Of a stretch of 64,000 nucleotides of DNA, positions 36,253-47,100 are shown one piece after another. The translations under genes and the position numbers were made by a program. Source of the stretch: Actinophytocola algeriensis (lineage in GTDB: Bacteria > Actinomycetota > Actinomycetes > Mycobacteriales > Pseudonocardiaceae); the NCBI RefSeq assembly GCF_014203735.1, contig NZ_JACHJQ010000003.1, forward strand, positions 729,326-793,325, read 5' to 3'. The stretch's first letter is position 1. The number at the start of each line of letters is the position of its first letter. Below the pieces are notes generated by a model that made no database searches, had not been told where the DNA came from, and saw nothing but the letters and a program-made list of their open reading frames with translations.

Positions 36253-37386
36253 TCAGGGGCATGACTCCTCGTCGGCCAGCGTGCGTTGCGCGATGGCGAA
36301 GGCCGCGTTCGCGGCCGGGGCGCCCGCGTACACGGCTGTGTGCAGCAGGATCTCCGCGATCTCGGCCTCGGTCAGGCCGTGCTTGCGGGCGGCGCGGACG
36401 TGCATCGGGATCTCCTCGTGCGCGCGCAACGCGGTCAGCGCCGCCAGGGTCACCGCGCTGCGCGTGCGGCGGTCCAGGCCGGGGCGTGACCACACCGAAC
36501 CCCACGCGCCTTCGGTGATGTACTCCTGGAACGGCCTGGTGAACTCGGTCGTGCTGGCCTCCGCGCGGTCCACGTGCTCGTCGCCCAGCACCTGCCTGCG
36601 GGTCGTCGTGCCGAGTGCGCGGCGGTCGGGGCGCAGGTGGCCGAGGATCAGGCCGGTGAACACCTCGGGCTGTTCGACGTTCCCGAGGTGCGCGGCGTCC
36701 GGCACGATCTCGAGCCGCGCGCCCGGGATCGCATCGGCGATGCGGCGGCCGTGGTCCGGCGGGGTGGCGGGGTCGTCGGCGCCCGCGATCACCAGCGTGG
36801 GTGCGGTGACCGTCGGCAGCGAGTCCGCGATGGACATGGTTTCGATGGCGGTGCAGCACGACGCGTAGCCCTCGCCAGGGTGGCTCGCGACCATGTCACG
36901 CAGCCAGTTCGCCTTGTCCGGCTGGGACTTCCTGAACCCGGGTGTGACCCAGCGGTCCACCGCGGCGTCGGCGAGCACCGCCATTCCCCGTGTGCGGGCG
37001 GTCTCCGCGCGTTCCCGCCACATCGACGCCGGGCCGAGGGAAGCGGACGTGCAGCACAGGACCAGCCGGTCCAGGCGTGCCGGCGCGTGTTCGGCCAGCC
37101 ACATGCCGACCATCCCGCCCAGCGACAGGCCGACCAGCGAGACCCGCTGCAGCGAAAGGCGGTCCAGCAGCGCCAGCAGGTCCTCCGCCAGTTCGGCCAG
37201 TGTGTACGGGCCGTCGGGCGCGGGGGAGGAGCCGTGGCCGCGGTGGTCGTACCTGATGACCTGGAAACCGGCCGCGGTCAGCGCGCCCACCTGCGGGTCC
37301 CACATGTGCAGGTCGCTGCCGAGCGAACCGGCCAGCACGACCGGCGGGCCGTGCCCGGTGACCTCGAAGTGGACGTCGACCGTCAT
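36253..37386 (-). CDS. pcaL: 3-oxoadipate enol-lactonase / 4-carboxymuconolactone decarboxylase fusion
   Basis: The ATG at 37386 follows GAGGTGG; 377 residues. Residues 1-255 are the alpha/beta-hydrolase PcaD with nucleophile S88 (GLSLGG), D204/D205 (GADDPAT) and H233 (DAAHLGN). Residues 265-377 are the PcaC decarboxylase (YITEGAWGSVWSRPGLDRRT, AAIAQRTLADE-like FAIAQRTLADE). The fusion is the known actinobacterial PcaL, two successive steps in protocatechuate breakdown. Odd: no other pca genes are within the window; it follows a PIG-L deacetylase by 49 bases. Confidence 0.88.
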   Translation of the reverse strand: MTVDVHFEVTGHGPPVVLAGSLGSDLHMWDPQVGALTAAGFQVIRYDHRGHGSSPAPDGPYTLAELAEDLLALLDRLSLQRVSLVGLSLGGMVGMWLAEHAPARLDRLVLCCTSASLGPASMWRERAETARTRGMAVLADAAVDRWVTPGFRKSQPDKANWLRDMVASHPGEGYASCCTAIETMSIADSLPTVTAPTLVIAGADDPATPPDHGRRIADAIPGARLEIVPDAAHLGNVEQPEVFTGLILGHLRPDRRALGTTTRRQVLGDEHVDRAEASTTEFTRPFQEYITEGAWGSVWSRPGLDRRTRSAVTLAALTALRAHEEIPMHVRAARKHGLTEAEIAEILLHTAVYAGAPAANAAFAIAQRTLADEESCP

Positions 37387-37435
37387 GCCGCCACCTCGCC
37401 TGCTCCGTGGCACCGGAACGCTCCGCGAGCTCCGC

Positions 37436-38209
37436 TCATGCCATCAGGTCCGTCTCGGTGATCCCGGGGCCCTGACCAGCGCGGATGAACCACTCGGTGC
37501 CGAACGCGAAGATGAACGCCTCGTCGGGCATCGAGAGGAAGAACGACTGCTCGCTGATCTGGCTCGCGTGCGCGCGCATCGCCTTGCGCTTGTGCCCGGT
37601 GTAGGCGGTGACGTCGACCATGCAGGTGATCTCCGACTCCGGCGTGCCGAAGTCGGGGCCCATCTCCGGCACCTCGACACCGGTCCGCTCGGCGAACTCG
37701 CGCTGGCCGGCGAGCGCGCGGTCGCGGTTGATCGTGGCCTGGTAGACCTTCTGGGTGCCGGCCAGCTCGGCCGCCCGCATGCCGACGCGGTGCACCTGGA
37801 TGTGGTCGGGGTGGCCGTAGCCGCCGTGGTCGTCGTACACGGTCAGCACGTCCGCGTTCTCCTCGCGGAGGATCGCGGCGAGCTTGGCGGCGGCCTCCTC
37901 GACGTCCGCGGTCCAGAACGTGCCGGGCGCGTCGTTGGTTGGCTCGCCCATCATCCCGGAGTCGGTGTAGCCGAGGAACTCGATCCGGTCGACGCCGAGG
38001 ATGTCGGCGGACGCGCGGGTCTCGACGACCCGGCGCTGCCACAGCTCCTCGCCGTCGTCGAGGAAGCCGTCGGGCACTTCGCCCAGCTCACCGCGGGTCG
38101 CGACGACGAGGACGACCCGGTGGCCCTCCTCGTGTGCCTTGCGCATTACACCGCCGCAGGCGATGCACTCGTCGTCGGGGTGTGCGTGGAAGGAAACCAG
38201 GGTGGCCAT
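37436..38209 (-). CDS. PIG-L family deacetylase
   Basis: A 257-residue zinc deacetylase. Metal ligands are seen in HAHPDDE (H10, D13) and GHPDH (H133, D135, H136). In actinomycetes this family includes MshB (mycothiol synthesis), Mca (mycothiol conjugate amidase) and proteins of unknown substrate. Size is slightly short for Mca. It is divergent from the DUF4241 gene with 68 bases between. The specific substrate cannot be assigned. Confidence 0.85.
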   Translation of the reverse strand: MATLVSFHAHPDDECIACGGVMRKAHEEGHRVVLVVATRGELGEVPDGFLDDGEELWQRRVVETRASADILGVDRIEFLGYTDSGMMGEPTNDAPGTFWTADVEEAAAKLAAILREENADVLTVYDDHGGYGHPDHIQVHRVGMRAAELAGTQKVYQATINRDRALAGQREFAERTGVEVPEMGPDFGTPESEITCMVDVTAYTGHKRKAMRAHASQISEQSFFLSMPDEAFIFAFGTEWFIRAGQGPGITETDLMA

Positions 38210-38247
38210 GATGGAAACCTACGCGAGGTGTCAGGATCCTGGGGTGA

Positions 38248-39492
<1,245 letters not shown>

Positions 39493-39615
39493 ATGACGCG
39501 TTCGGGACGCTGAGGGCCCTTTCGGGGCACCATTTCCGCCGGGCCGGTTTCCTTTTTGGGAAATGCGGAGTCGTCTGCCTGTTGTCTCAACGGGCAATGG
39601 GGTGGTGGCCTGTCC

Positions 39616-39678
39616 GGGATACCGTCGTTTCGCCGGTTTCGTAGATCACGGGAATGTGTGACCGGCGAATGGTATCCC
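39616..39678 (+). promoter_or_regulatory. Long two-part inverted repeat before a membrane-protein gene
   Basis: GGGATACC (39616-39623) pairs with GGTATCCC (39671-39678), and inside it TTCGCCGGT (39629-39637) pairs with ACCGGCGAA (39661-39669), with a 23-base loop. The structure ends 16 bases before the ATG at 39695, close to the ribosome site GAGAGG. It could act as an RNA element or a protein-binding site. Around 39493-39540 a GACGCGTTCGGG-type intergenic repeat is also visible. Confidence 0.5.
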
Positions 39679-39694
39679 TGTGAGAGGTGACGTG

Positions 39695-40714
39695 ATGTCC
39701 AGTAGTTTACGACCGGGCCAGCCTGCCGAAAATGTGGAGGTCGCCGATTCCGGTGACGTGTCGGCCGCCTATCCGGTCATCCCCGCCGCTGCCACGAGTG
39801 CGTTTGTCAACGGCCATTTCCCCCGGCGGCGGTGGAAGGTCGTCGGGTTCAGCGTGCTCGCCGGGTTCCTGCTGACCGTGATCTGGTCGGCGTCGTTCGT
39901 GGACAGCGTCATCGGGGACAGCGTGGCCAACGCGATGCTCGGCCACGACGCGAAGGAGACGGCCATCACCGGCGCGGCCGCCGGCATCGTGTTCGCGTTC
40001 GTCTCCGGGCTCGCCGGCACGTTCACCGCCTGCAACATCGCGGTGTTCGGCACCGTCGCACCGATGGTCGGCGGCGCGGGCGGGCGGTGGCAGCAGGTGC
40101 TGACCACGTTGCGCCCCATGCTGTGGCTCGCCGTCGGCATGGTGGTGGTGTCCGCGGTGTACGGCGTGGTCGTCGGCCTCGTCGGTACCGGCATGCCGCA
40201 GTTCGACACCGCGGCGAGCCAGCCGGGTGAGATCCCCGGCAGGCTCGGCCAGTCGATGGTGGTGTTCGGCCTGATCGGAGTGGTCATGGCCTACCTCGGC
40301 CTTGCCTCGCTCGGGTTCGTGCGCGACCCCTTCGCGCGGATCGCGCCGCGCTTTCCCAACGCCCCACTGGTGTTCATGGGCGCACTGGTGGGGGCTTTCC
40401 TGATCGGCAGGCCGTTCCCGCTGTTCCGCATGCTGTTCCGGGACGCGGCGGAGTCCGGCAACCCGTTCTACGGCGCCGGCGCGTTCGTGCTCCAGTCGAT
40501 CGGCAACATCGTGGTGCTCGCCGTGCTGATGCTGATCATCGCCTTCACGAGTGGGCGGCTCCAGCGCTGGCTGGCCGCCGACCCCCGGCGCCTGACGGTG
40601 CTCACCGGGGCGGCGCTGATCATCCCGGGTGTGTTCCTGGTCCTGTACTGGGACGTCCGGCTGCTCGCCATGCTCGACATCATCCCGTGGTTCCCGGTCG
40701 CGCCCTGGGTGTGA
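39695..40714 (+). CDS. Polytopic membrane protein of unknown function
   Basis: The ATG at 39695 has GAGAGG upstream. The 339-residue protein has a ~45-residue cytoplasmic lead and about seven to eight hydrophobic spans (VVGFSVLAGFLLTVIWSASF, IVFAFVSGLAGTFTACNIAV, NIVVLAVLMLIIAF and others). The GTFTACNIAVFG segment with one Cys recalls CcdA/DsbD-type carriers, but the match is weak and a CxxC/PC motif is missing. Transport of an unknown solute or reductant is possible. A structured inverted repeat precedes it. Confidence 0.7.
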   Translation: MSSSLRPGQPAENVEVADSGDVSAAYPVIPAAATSAFVNGHFPRRRWKVVGFSVLAGFLLTVIWSASFVDSVIGDSVANAMLGHDAKETAITGAAAGIVFAFVSGLAGTFTACNIAVFGTVAPMVGGAGGRWQQVLTTLRPMLWLAVGMVVVSAVYGVVVGLVGTGMPQFDTAASQPGEIPGRLGQSMVVFGLIGVVMAYLGLASLGFVRDPFARIAPRFPNAPLVFMGALVGAFLIGRPFPLFRMLFRDAAESGNPFYGAGAFVLQSIGNIVVLAVLMLIIAFTSGRLQRWLAADPRRLTVLTGAALIIPGVFLVLYWDVRLLAMLDIIPWFPVAPWV

Positions 40715-40739
40715 GCGCGGGCGACCCGCGGTACGCGAA

Positions 40740-40774
40740 ACGGTCGGCGGTGGCTCGTTGCCACCGCCGACCGT
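40740..40774. terminator. Bidirectional hairpin between convergent genes
   Basis: A perfect 15-bp stem (ACGGTCGGCGGTGGC / GCCACCGCCGACCGT) with loop TCGTT lies between the membrane-protein gene and the converging eCIS-linked operon. No T-run follows, usual for actinomycete terminators. Confidence 0.7.
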
Positions 40775-40790
40775 CACGGCGTCAGAGGCT

Positions 40791-42767
40791 TCAGAGGCGG
40801 GAGAGGTCGAACCGGTCGGATGGCTTCGTCAGCCCCGCGATCGTGTTGTTGGCGCCGCGGCCCGAGCCCGTGTTGTCCTGGGACCGGGCCCACTCGCCCT
40901 CGTCCTTGCCCTTGGGTTTGAACAGGTAGTACCCGGCGTGGTGTTCGGGGAACGGCCGGTACCACTTTCCCTTGACGTGTTCGCCGTCCTCGTAGTAGCC
41001 GTCCGGCACGATCTTGCGCTGCCGCCAGTTCGCGAAACCCGCCGGGTCGACGGTGGCAGGCCAGAACTTCTCGGTCTCGGTGTCGAGGTAGCCCCAGATG
41101 ACGCCGATGCGGACCCACAGGTGCTTGGTGGCGGTCATGCCAGCCGGCGCCGGGTGGCCGAGCGTGAAACCGACGGTGAGGTCGATCTCGTCGATGGCGC
41201 GGGCCCGGTTGTCGGTGGCGGGAAGGACGTCGAGGGGCGCGAGAACGTCGTCGTTCACCTGCCCTGGCCGGAACTCCAGGTCCGCCAGGTACAGCGCACC
41301 CACCACGCCGCCGATCCGCACGAGCCGGTGCGCCTTGCCGTCGTCGTCGACGAGCACGCCGCTGAGCACCTTCTCGACCGCCTTGCCGTCCTTGTCCACG
41401 GTCGGCCGCTCTGCGGCCTTCTCCTCGGCCGCCACCTTCGCGGCGAACGCCTCGTCCCGCTTCGGCATCCCGGAGACCAGCTTCTCCGCGAGCTCGTCCA
41501 GCTGCGCCTTGAGCGTGGCACCGTCCACCGCCTGCCCCGGGTCGATGGGGAGGTGTTCCCAGATCAGGGTGGCGATGTTGTCGCCGAGGCTGGACAGCAC
41601 CGCCCCCTTGAGCGCGTTGAGCGGGTTGAGGATCTTGAAGAGGTCCTCCTTGAACGCGTCGAGCAGTGCCTGCCCGAACACGTCCGCCGCCCGCTTGACG
41701 ACGTTGCCCTCCGGGGTCTGGCCCAGCTCCTCCTTCAACAGTTTGATCCGTGCGTCGAGGTACCCCACGAACGTGGACTCGATCGCCTGCCGTATGACGT
41801 CCCACGCGATATCGGAGTACTCGAACAGGTCGAGGACCGGGCCGATCGCCGCGTCGGCGCAGACCAGCGCCAGCTCCAGGTCGGCCTTGCGTTTGTCCAC
41901 GAGCATCTGGGCCATGAGGGACTTGTCTTTGGTGTGCGCGTCCCACTTGTCGCCGTCGGCGTGCTTGTTGCGGTACTCCTTGACCCTGTTCTCGTTCGAC
42001 AACGCGTAGGCCTGGCGGCGCACGATCGTCTCCACGATGGACAGACCGCGTGCGACGTTCCTCAGCGCGATGCTGACGGGAGTGGTGTAGGGGTTGGGGA
42101 TCAGCCCGCAGATGTCGCCCGCCAGCGACATGCCCGCGATGCCGGACCTGACCGCGTAGAACGCCGTGCCCAGCTTGTAGTGCGGGTCATTGCGGACGAT
42201 GGCCTTCACGACCTCGAAGTCGACGGCGTCGTCGAACCCCGCGCCGACCTCGTCCGCCTGTCTCTTGGTGTCCTCGATCAGGTTCCGCATCTTCGCGTTG
42301 AACGCCGTGAACGGTGCGAGGCCCGGCTGGTCGGCCACCAGCGGCAGCCGGGTCTGGAGCCCGCTCAGCTCGTTGAGGACGTCGTACAGCTTCTTGAGGA
42401 GCTTCTCCAGCCGCTTCGCGGCGGACTTCGCGTCGTCGCCGTGGACGGTCTTGTTGATGAACTCGTACTCACGCAGCCCGTCACAGATCTTGACGAGCTC
42501 CATGCTCTGGCCGATCAGGCCGGTCAGGTAGACGCGGTAGTCGCCGAACAGGACCTGGTACTCACCGACCACCTCGGCGACAGCTGGGTCGACCCGGATG
42601 CCTTCGGCCATCTCCTGCACCGCGACGTCCTGGGCGATCGGCGCCAGCGCGCGGGCGTCGACCGTCAGATGGGTCGCATTGCCGAGGCGGTTCTGCAGGG
42701 TGGTCCAGACATGTTTGCGCAGCACGCCGGCGATGGCGGACTTGTCCGCCTTGGCTGGGCTGGTCAT
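40791..42767 (-). CDS. Large protein of unknown function, last gene of the eCIS accessory operon
   Basis: A 658-residue soluble protein I do not recognise. The N-terminal ~450 residues are helical (AKSAAKRLEKLLKKLYDVLN, DARIKLLKEELGQ); the last ~200 are strand-rich with aromatic motifs (VRIGVIWGYLDTETEKFWPA, GKWYRPFPEHHAGYYLF). No signal peptide, membrane span or classic toxin motif is seen. Intergenic gaps of only 40 bases and less link it back to the DUF4255 cap gene, so it belongs to the injection-system locus. Candidate cargo, chaperone or structural part; no function is assigned. Confidence 0.75.
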   Translation of the reverse strand: MTSPAKADKSAIAGVLRKHVWTTLQNRLGNATHLTVDARALAPIAQDVAVQEMAEGIRVDPAVAEVVGEYQVLFGDYRVYLTGLIGQSMELVKICDGLREYEFINKTVHGDDAKSAAKRLEKLLKKLYDVLNELSGLQTRLPLVADQPGLAPFTAFNAKMRNLIEDTKRQADEVGAGFDDAVDFEVVKAIVRNDPHYKLGTAFYAVRSGIAGMSLAGDICGLIPNPYTTPVSIALRNVARGLSIVETIVRRQAYALSNENRVKEYRNKHADGDKWDAHTKDKSLMAQMLVDKRKADLELALVCADAAIGPVLDLFEYSDIAWDVIRQAIESTFVGYLDARIKLLKEELGQTPEGNVVKRAADVFGQALLDAFKEDLFKILNPLNALKGAVLSSLGDNIATLIWEHLPIDPGQAVDGATLKAQLDELAEKLVSGMPKRDEAFAAKVAAEEKAAERPTVDKDGKAVEKVLSGVLVDDDGKAHRLVRIGGVVGALYLADLEFRPGQVNDDVLAPLDVLPATDNRARAIDEIDLTVGFTLGHPAPAGMTATKHLWVRIGVIWGYLDTETEKFWPATVDPAGFANWRQRKIVPDGYYEDGEHVKGKWYRPFPEHHAGYYLFKPKGKDEGEWARSQDNTGSGRGANNTIAGLTKPSDRFDLSRL

Positions 42768-42807
42768 GGTCTCGTGCTCCTCTCGGGGATTCGGTACCGG
42801 CGACCAC

Positions 42808-43086
42808 TCAGGCGCCGAGTGCTTCCATGACGATCTCGGTCAGCGCCTCTCCGACGAGTGCGCTGAGCTCCTCCGGCGGCATGGCCGCGGCGCCGGGCAC
42901 GGTTCTGAGGATGTCCGCCATGGCCGGGCGGATGGCCGTCTCCCGGACCTCGTCCAGCAGCAGCGCGACGTCGGCCTCGGTGATCGTGGCGTCCTCCTCG
43001 GCGCGGACGGCCTTGAGCTCCAGGAACTTCTCCAGGAGGGGCCCGGCGAACGCGGAGATGTCGGTCGTGGCCTGTTCTGTGGTCAT
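42808..43086 (-). CDS. Small acidic helical protein of unknown function
   Basis: A 92-residue acidic protein, largely helical (FAGPLLEKFLELKAVRAEED, ADVALLLDEVRETA), starting at ATG with GGAAAGGACC ahead. No recognised family. It sits between the repeat protein and the 658-residue protein in the same operon; small helical proteins in such loci may be chaperones or adaptors. Confidence 0.65.
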   Translation of the reverse strand: MTTEQATTDISAFAGPLLEKFLELKAVRAEEDATITEADVALLLDEVRETAIRPAMADILRTVPGAAAMPPEELSALVGEALTEIVMEALGA

Positions 43087-43107
43087 CGGGGTGGTCCTTT
43101 CCGGCGG

Positions 43108-44151
43108 TCAGAGGTGTTCTGGCGGGATGGTCGCGAGCAGTTCCCGCATCTGCTCCCTGGTGAGGTTCGCCGCCTCCGGCATCTGGTTCACCAGCTCGGC
43201 GAACGCCTCGGTGATGGCTTCCTCGTGCTCCTCCGGCACGTGGTCCGACTCGTCCGCGACCTGCGCGAACTGTTGCTCCGCCTCGGCGATCTCCGCCGCG
43301 GTGACCGGCTCGCCGTTCCCGGCGGGCGCGTCGTCGCCCGCCTCCTCCCCGACGGAGATCCCGTAGGAGGCGAAGTACCGGACGCGCTCGTCGTTGTCGT
43401 CCGGGGCGTTCTCGAGGAACGCCGCGGCGAAGCCCGGCACCCCCCGCTCCTCCGCGTAGTGCAGGAAGTACGGGGTGAAGCTCGCCCAGTTCTCCTCGGC
43501 GCCGTTCCAGTCCGGGCCGTACGCGGCGAGAAACGCCTCCCACGCCCCGGGGTCCTCCGCCGCGGCGTCCGCCGCTGCGTCTGTCGCTACCTCGGCCGCG
43601 CCCTCGACGACGACGCCGTACCTGGCGAAGAACGCGACACGGTCGGTCTCGCCCTCCGCGTAGTCCAGGAAATCCGTTGCCGGCGCGGCAACCCCGCGTT
43701 CCTCCGCGTGGTACAGGAACCAGGTCCGGAACGCGTCCCAGGTCTCCGCCTCGCCGTTCCAGCTCGCGCCGTACTCGGCGACGAAGGCGGTCCACACGGA
43801 CTCGTCGTACGCACCGCCACCCGGTGCGGCAGGCTCGGCGGAGTCCCCGGTCTCCGCGAGGACCCGCTCGTACTCGGCGACGAGGTCGTCGACGCTCTCC
43901 TCGGCGAGCTTGCGCACGATCTCGGTGCCGCCGTTGGCTTCCAGGTACCGGGTGAACCGCGCACCGGCCTCGGCGAAGCCGTCGCGGCCCGCGCGGTCGG
44001 CGAGCGCGGACCGGAACGCGTCGAAGTCGCCACCGGCACCCGCCTGGTCGAGTTCCTCGTGCACCTCGCCGACGGAGGCGAAGAACAGCCTGGGGTCGCT
44101 CAGCCCGCTGTCACACAGGACCGTGAGCGAGTCGGTCAGGACAGAGTCCAT
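43108..44151 (-). CDS. Acidic two-repeat protein of unknown function
   Basis: The ATG at 44151 follows GGAAGCGACC; 347 residues. Two related ~62-residue units are seen at residues 120-181 and 204-266, sharing W-x-AF-x-A-x-YG-x-x-WNG, a W-x-x-F core, YHAEERG/HYAEERG and a closing F-x-x-YG. The linker and C-terminus are acidic and helical (AEIAEAEQQFAQV). No signal peptide. It is in the eCIS accessory operon. Function unknown; the repeats suggest a binding scaffold. The open frame extends upstream to 44400 but lacks a start with a ribosome site. Confidence 0.7.
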   Translation of the reverse strand: MDSVLTDSLTVLCDSGLSDPRLFFASVGEVHEELDQAGAGGDFDAFRSALADRAGRDGFAEAGARFTRYLEANGGTEIVRKLAEESVDDLVAEYERVLAETGDSAEPAAPGGGAYDESVWTAFVAEYGASWNGEAETWDAFRTWFLYHAEERGVAAPATDFLDYAEGETDRVAFFARYGVVVEGAAEVATDAAADAAAEDPGAWEAFLAAYGPDWNGAEENWASFTPYFLHYAEERGVPGFAAAFLENAPDDNDERVRYFASYGISVGEEAGDDAPAGNGEPVTAAEIAEAEQQFAQVADESDHVPEEHEEAITEAFAELVNQMPEAANLTREQMRELLATIPPEHL

Positions 44152-44188
44152 GGTCGCTTCCTTTCTGGGGGAATCTCGGTGCGGGCGG

Positions 44189-47100
44189 TCAGGATCCCGG
44201 CCACCAGCGGTACAGCGCGGAGTCCGGGTCGTGCCGCCGCCGCGACGTGACCAGCAGGACGAGGCCACCGACGACGAGGAGCGCGGCACCGGCGCCGACG
44301 TACCCGGCGATGCCCGCCCCGGTCCACGCCAGCCCGGACCCGGCGCCCTCCCGGCGTGCGGGATCCGCGCCCGCGCCGGTCGAGCCGCCTTCGACGCCAC
44401 CGCCGCTCCGGGCCGGGTCGAGGGGATCGTCGCCCGGCGCTGGCGGCGCTTCGGCCTGCCCCGCCGCCAGCCGCACCGTCGCGTCGTCGGCGCCGTCCAG
44501 TGGCGGCCCGGTGTCGCCGCTTCCCGGCAACGGTTCCGCGCGGTAGGCGGCGATGTTGGTCAGCTCCGTCGTGCCCTCGTCGGACGGTGCGGTGACCGTG
44601 CACCGCAGACCGTTCGCCGCGCCTGCCCGCAAACCCTCGCCGGAGAGCGTGAAGTCGCAGTCGGGCGCGTTGTCGTTGGTGACCGCCACGGTCAGCGGCA
44701 CGTCACCGATGTTCCGCACGGTCACGGCGAAGTCGACCGGCGCGCCGTGCTTGGCCGACTCCGGTTCCGCGGTGGCGCTGATCGTCAGTGCCGGGTTGAT
44801 CACCACGACCCGCTCGGGGGCCGTGCCCACCCGCATGACCCGCTCGAGCCGGTCGACGGCGGACGCGAACGCCTGGTTGTCGAACGTCCGGTCGGGAGCC
44901 GCTCTGCACGACACCGACGCGGACTCGCCGGGAGCGAGCTCGGCGACCGGATCGGGCAGGCAGTCGGGCGGCAGGGTGGGGCTGGTGACCCGCACGTCGC
45001 GCACCGGCCCGTCCGCCTCGGTGCCCGTGTGCTGGACGGTGAACGTGAGCACCACCTCCTCGCCGACGCGGACGACGGTGCGGTCGGTCTCCTGCCGCAA
45101 CGCGATCAGCGGCTCCAGGACGGTCACCGCCACCTCGTCGGCCGTCCCGGTCACCGGCTCGCCGGTGACGTCGTACGCCGCCGCCGTCGCGGTGATCCCC
45201 CGGCTCTCGGCAGGCGCGGCGGTGCAGGAGGTCGTCGCGCTCGCACCGGGGGCGAGCGTGGCGATGGGTGCCGTGGCGCACAGGTCGGCCGCCGTGACGC
45301 GCACGTCCGTGAGCGCCTCGTCGGGGTCGGTGCCCGCGTTGGTGACGGTGAACGTCAGCTCGGTGGTCCCGCCCCGGTAGATCGTGTCCGGCTCGGCGAC
45401 CGTCCCGACCGTGATCGCCGGTGCGATGACGTTGACGGTCACCCGGTCGCTCTCGACCGTGACGACGCTGCCGTCCGCGGTGGTGCCCCGCAGCGTGCCG
45501 CCGCTCTCGAACGCCTCGCCGGGTGCCACGACGGAGCAGGTGAACTCCATCGTGGTGGCGGCGTCCAGGGTGGTGCCGGGTGCCGTGCAGTCCGGTGCCG
45601 CGCTGTCGGTGTAGACGAGGTCGCGGACCGGAGCGGCCGTGTTGTTCCGCAGCCGCACCGCGAACTCCACAGTGGACCCAGCGCGGGTCACGAGCCGGTC
45701 CGGCATCCTGGTCACCGCGAGGTCCGAGGGGACCACCTCGACGTGCGCCGTCGACCGCGCCGTCACCGTGCGCGCGGCGCCGTCCGCGCCCGTGAGGTAG
45801 GACGCGGCCACCTCGGCGGGGAGGTCGAACGCGGCCGACTCGGTCACCGGGCGGACGCACGTCGCCGTGGTCGACGCTCCCGGTTCGAGCGTGGGCAGGA
45901 CACCGGGCACGCACCGCGTGCCGTCGTCCGGCGCCCCGACCCGGAGGGTGAGACCGGTCAGTGGCAGGCCGCCGTCGTTGGTGATCACGACGTCGAACGT
46001 GGCGAGCGATCCCTCGGCCACCGGCTCGGCGGGCCCGGTGATCGTCATGGCGATCGACGGGTCGACGGCCGAGGACATCACGAGGTTGCCGAGCACCACG
46101 AAGTCGCTGACGGCGTCCAGTCCCACCTCGACGGCGCCCGTGTCGTTGTCGGCCAGTGCGGGGCGGACCGTCTTGGCGTCCACGCCGAGGTTGTTGACCG
46201 GTTCCGCACCGGGGACGAGCGGGTCGGCCGCGCCACGGGCACAGGACCGGAAGAAGTCCGCCGTACCGTCCTCCGAACACGGCTCGACGACCGGTTCGCC
46301 GTCGACGGTCATGGTCTCCTCGCCCTGCCGCCAGTCACCGTCGAACGCCGTGACACCGATCGTGACGTCCGCGGTGGCGCGGTGCGGGGTGAGGCCGGGC
46401 AGCAGCACCCTGGAGCCGGTCAGCGCGGGCACCAGGCCGGGCAGCACGTTGTCGAGCAGCGGCACGCCGGGCAGCAGCGGCTCGATCAGCCCGGGCAGCA
46501 GCACCCCGCTCCTCGGGAGGTCGTCGTGGTAGACGTCCACGACCCGGGGCCGGGGGTAGGAGTCGGTGGGCTGCCCGTGGTCGAACACGACGGTCAGGGA
46601 CCAGCCGCCCGCGCAGCCCGGCCCGGTCGGCACCCAGACGTTGCCGACCGTGACCGGCACCGGAGCGCCCGCAGGCACGCCGGTGAACGCCTGGGTGACG
46701 TCAGCCCAGGCGGTGTAGACCTGGCTCGCCTCGGTCAGGCCGTCGGTGGTGTGGAAGCCCGCGTGGCTCACCGTCACCGGCGCGTGGCCGTCGACCGAGA
46801 CGGTGACTGGCTGGTCGGCGGGCGCCGCCATGGCGGGCGGTGGCGGCGCCTCGCCCTGCAACAGCAGCGGGCGGACGCAGTTGATCCCGGAGAACCCGAT
46901 GAACCGTCCGGTGTGCCCACCCCAGGTGAGCCGCGCGTGCCGCACCGCGGCGCCCTGCGGCACGGTGACCGTGGCCGTGCTGGAGTCGAACGTCTCCGGC
47001 AGGTCGTCGACGTCGGCGTGGTGCAGGTAGTAGCCGTTGTTGTTGGACCTGTTGTCGAGGAGACCGCCGCCGGCGTCCGCGCCGGCCGTGGCCGCCGCGC

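Noticed and set aside
43108-44400. Longer 430-residue version of the two-repeat protein
   Set aside because: The extra 83 residues are Arg/Pro/Gly-rich, overlap the end of the DUF11 gene and lack a ribosome site; the ATG at 44151 is well placed.
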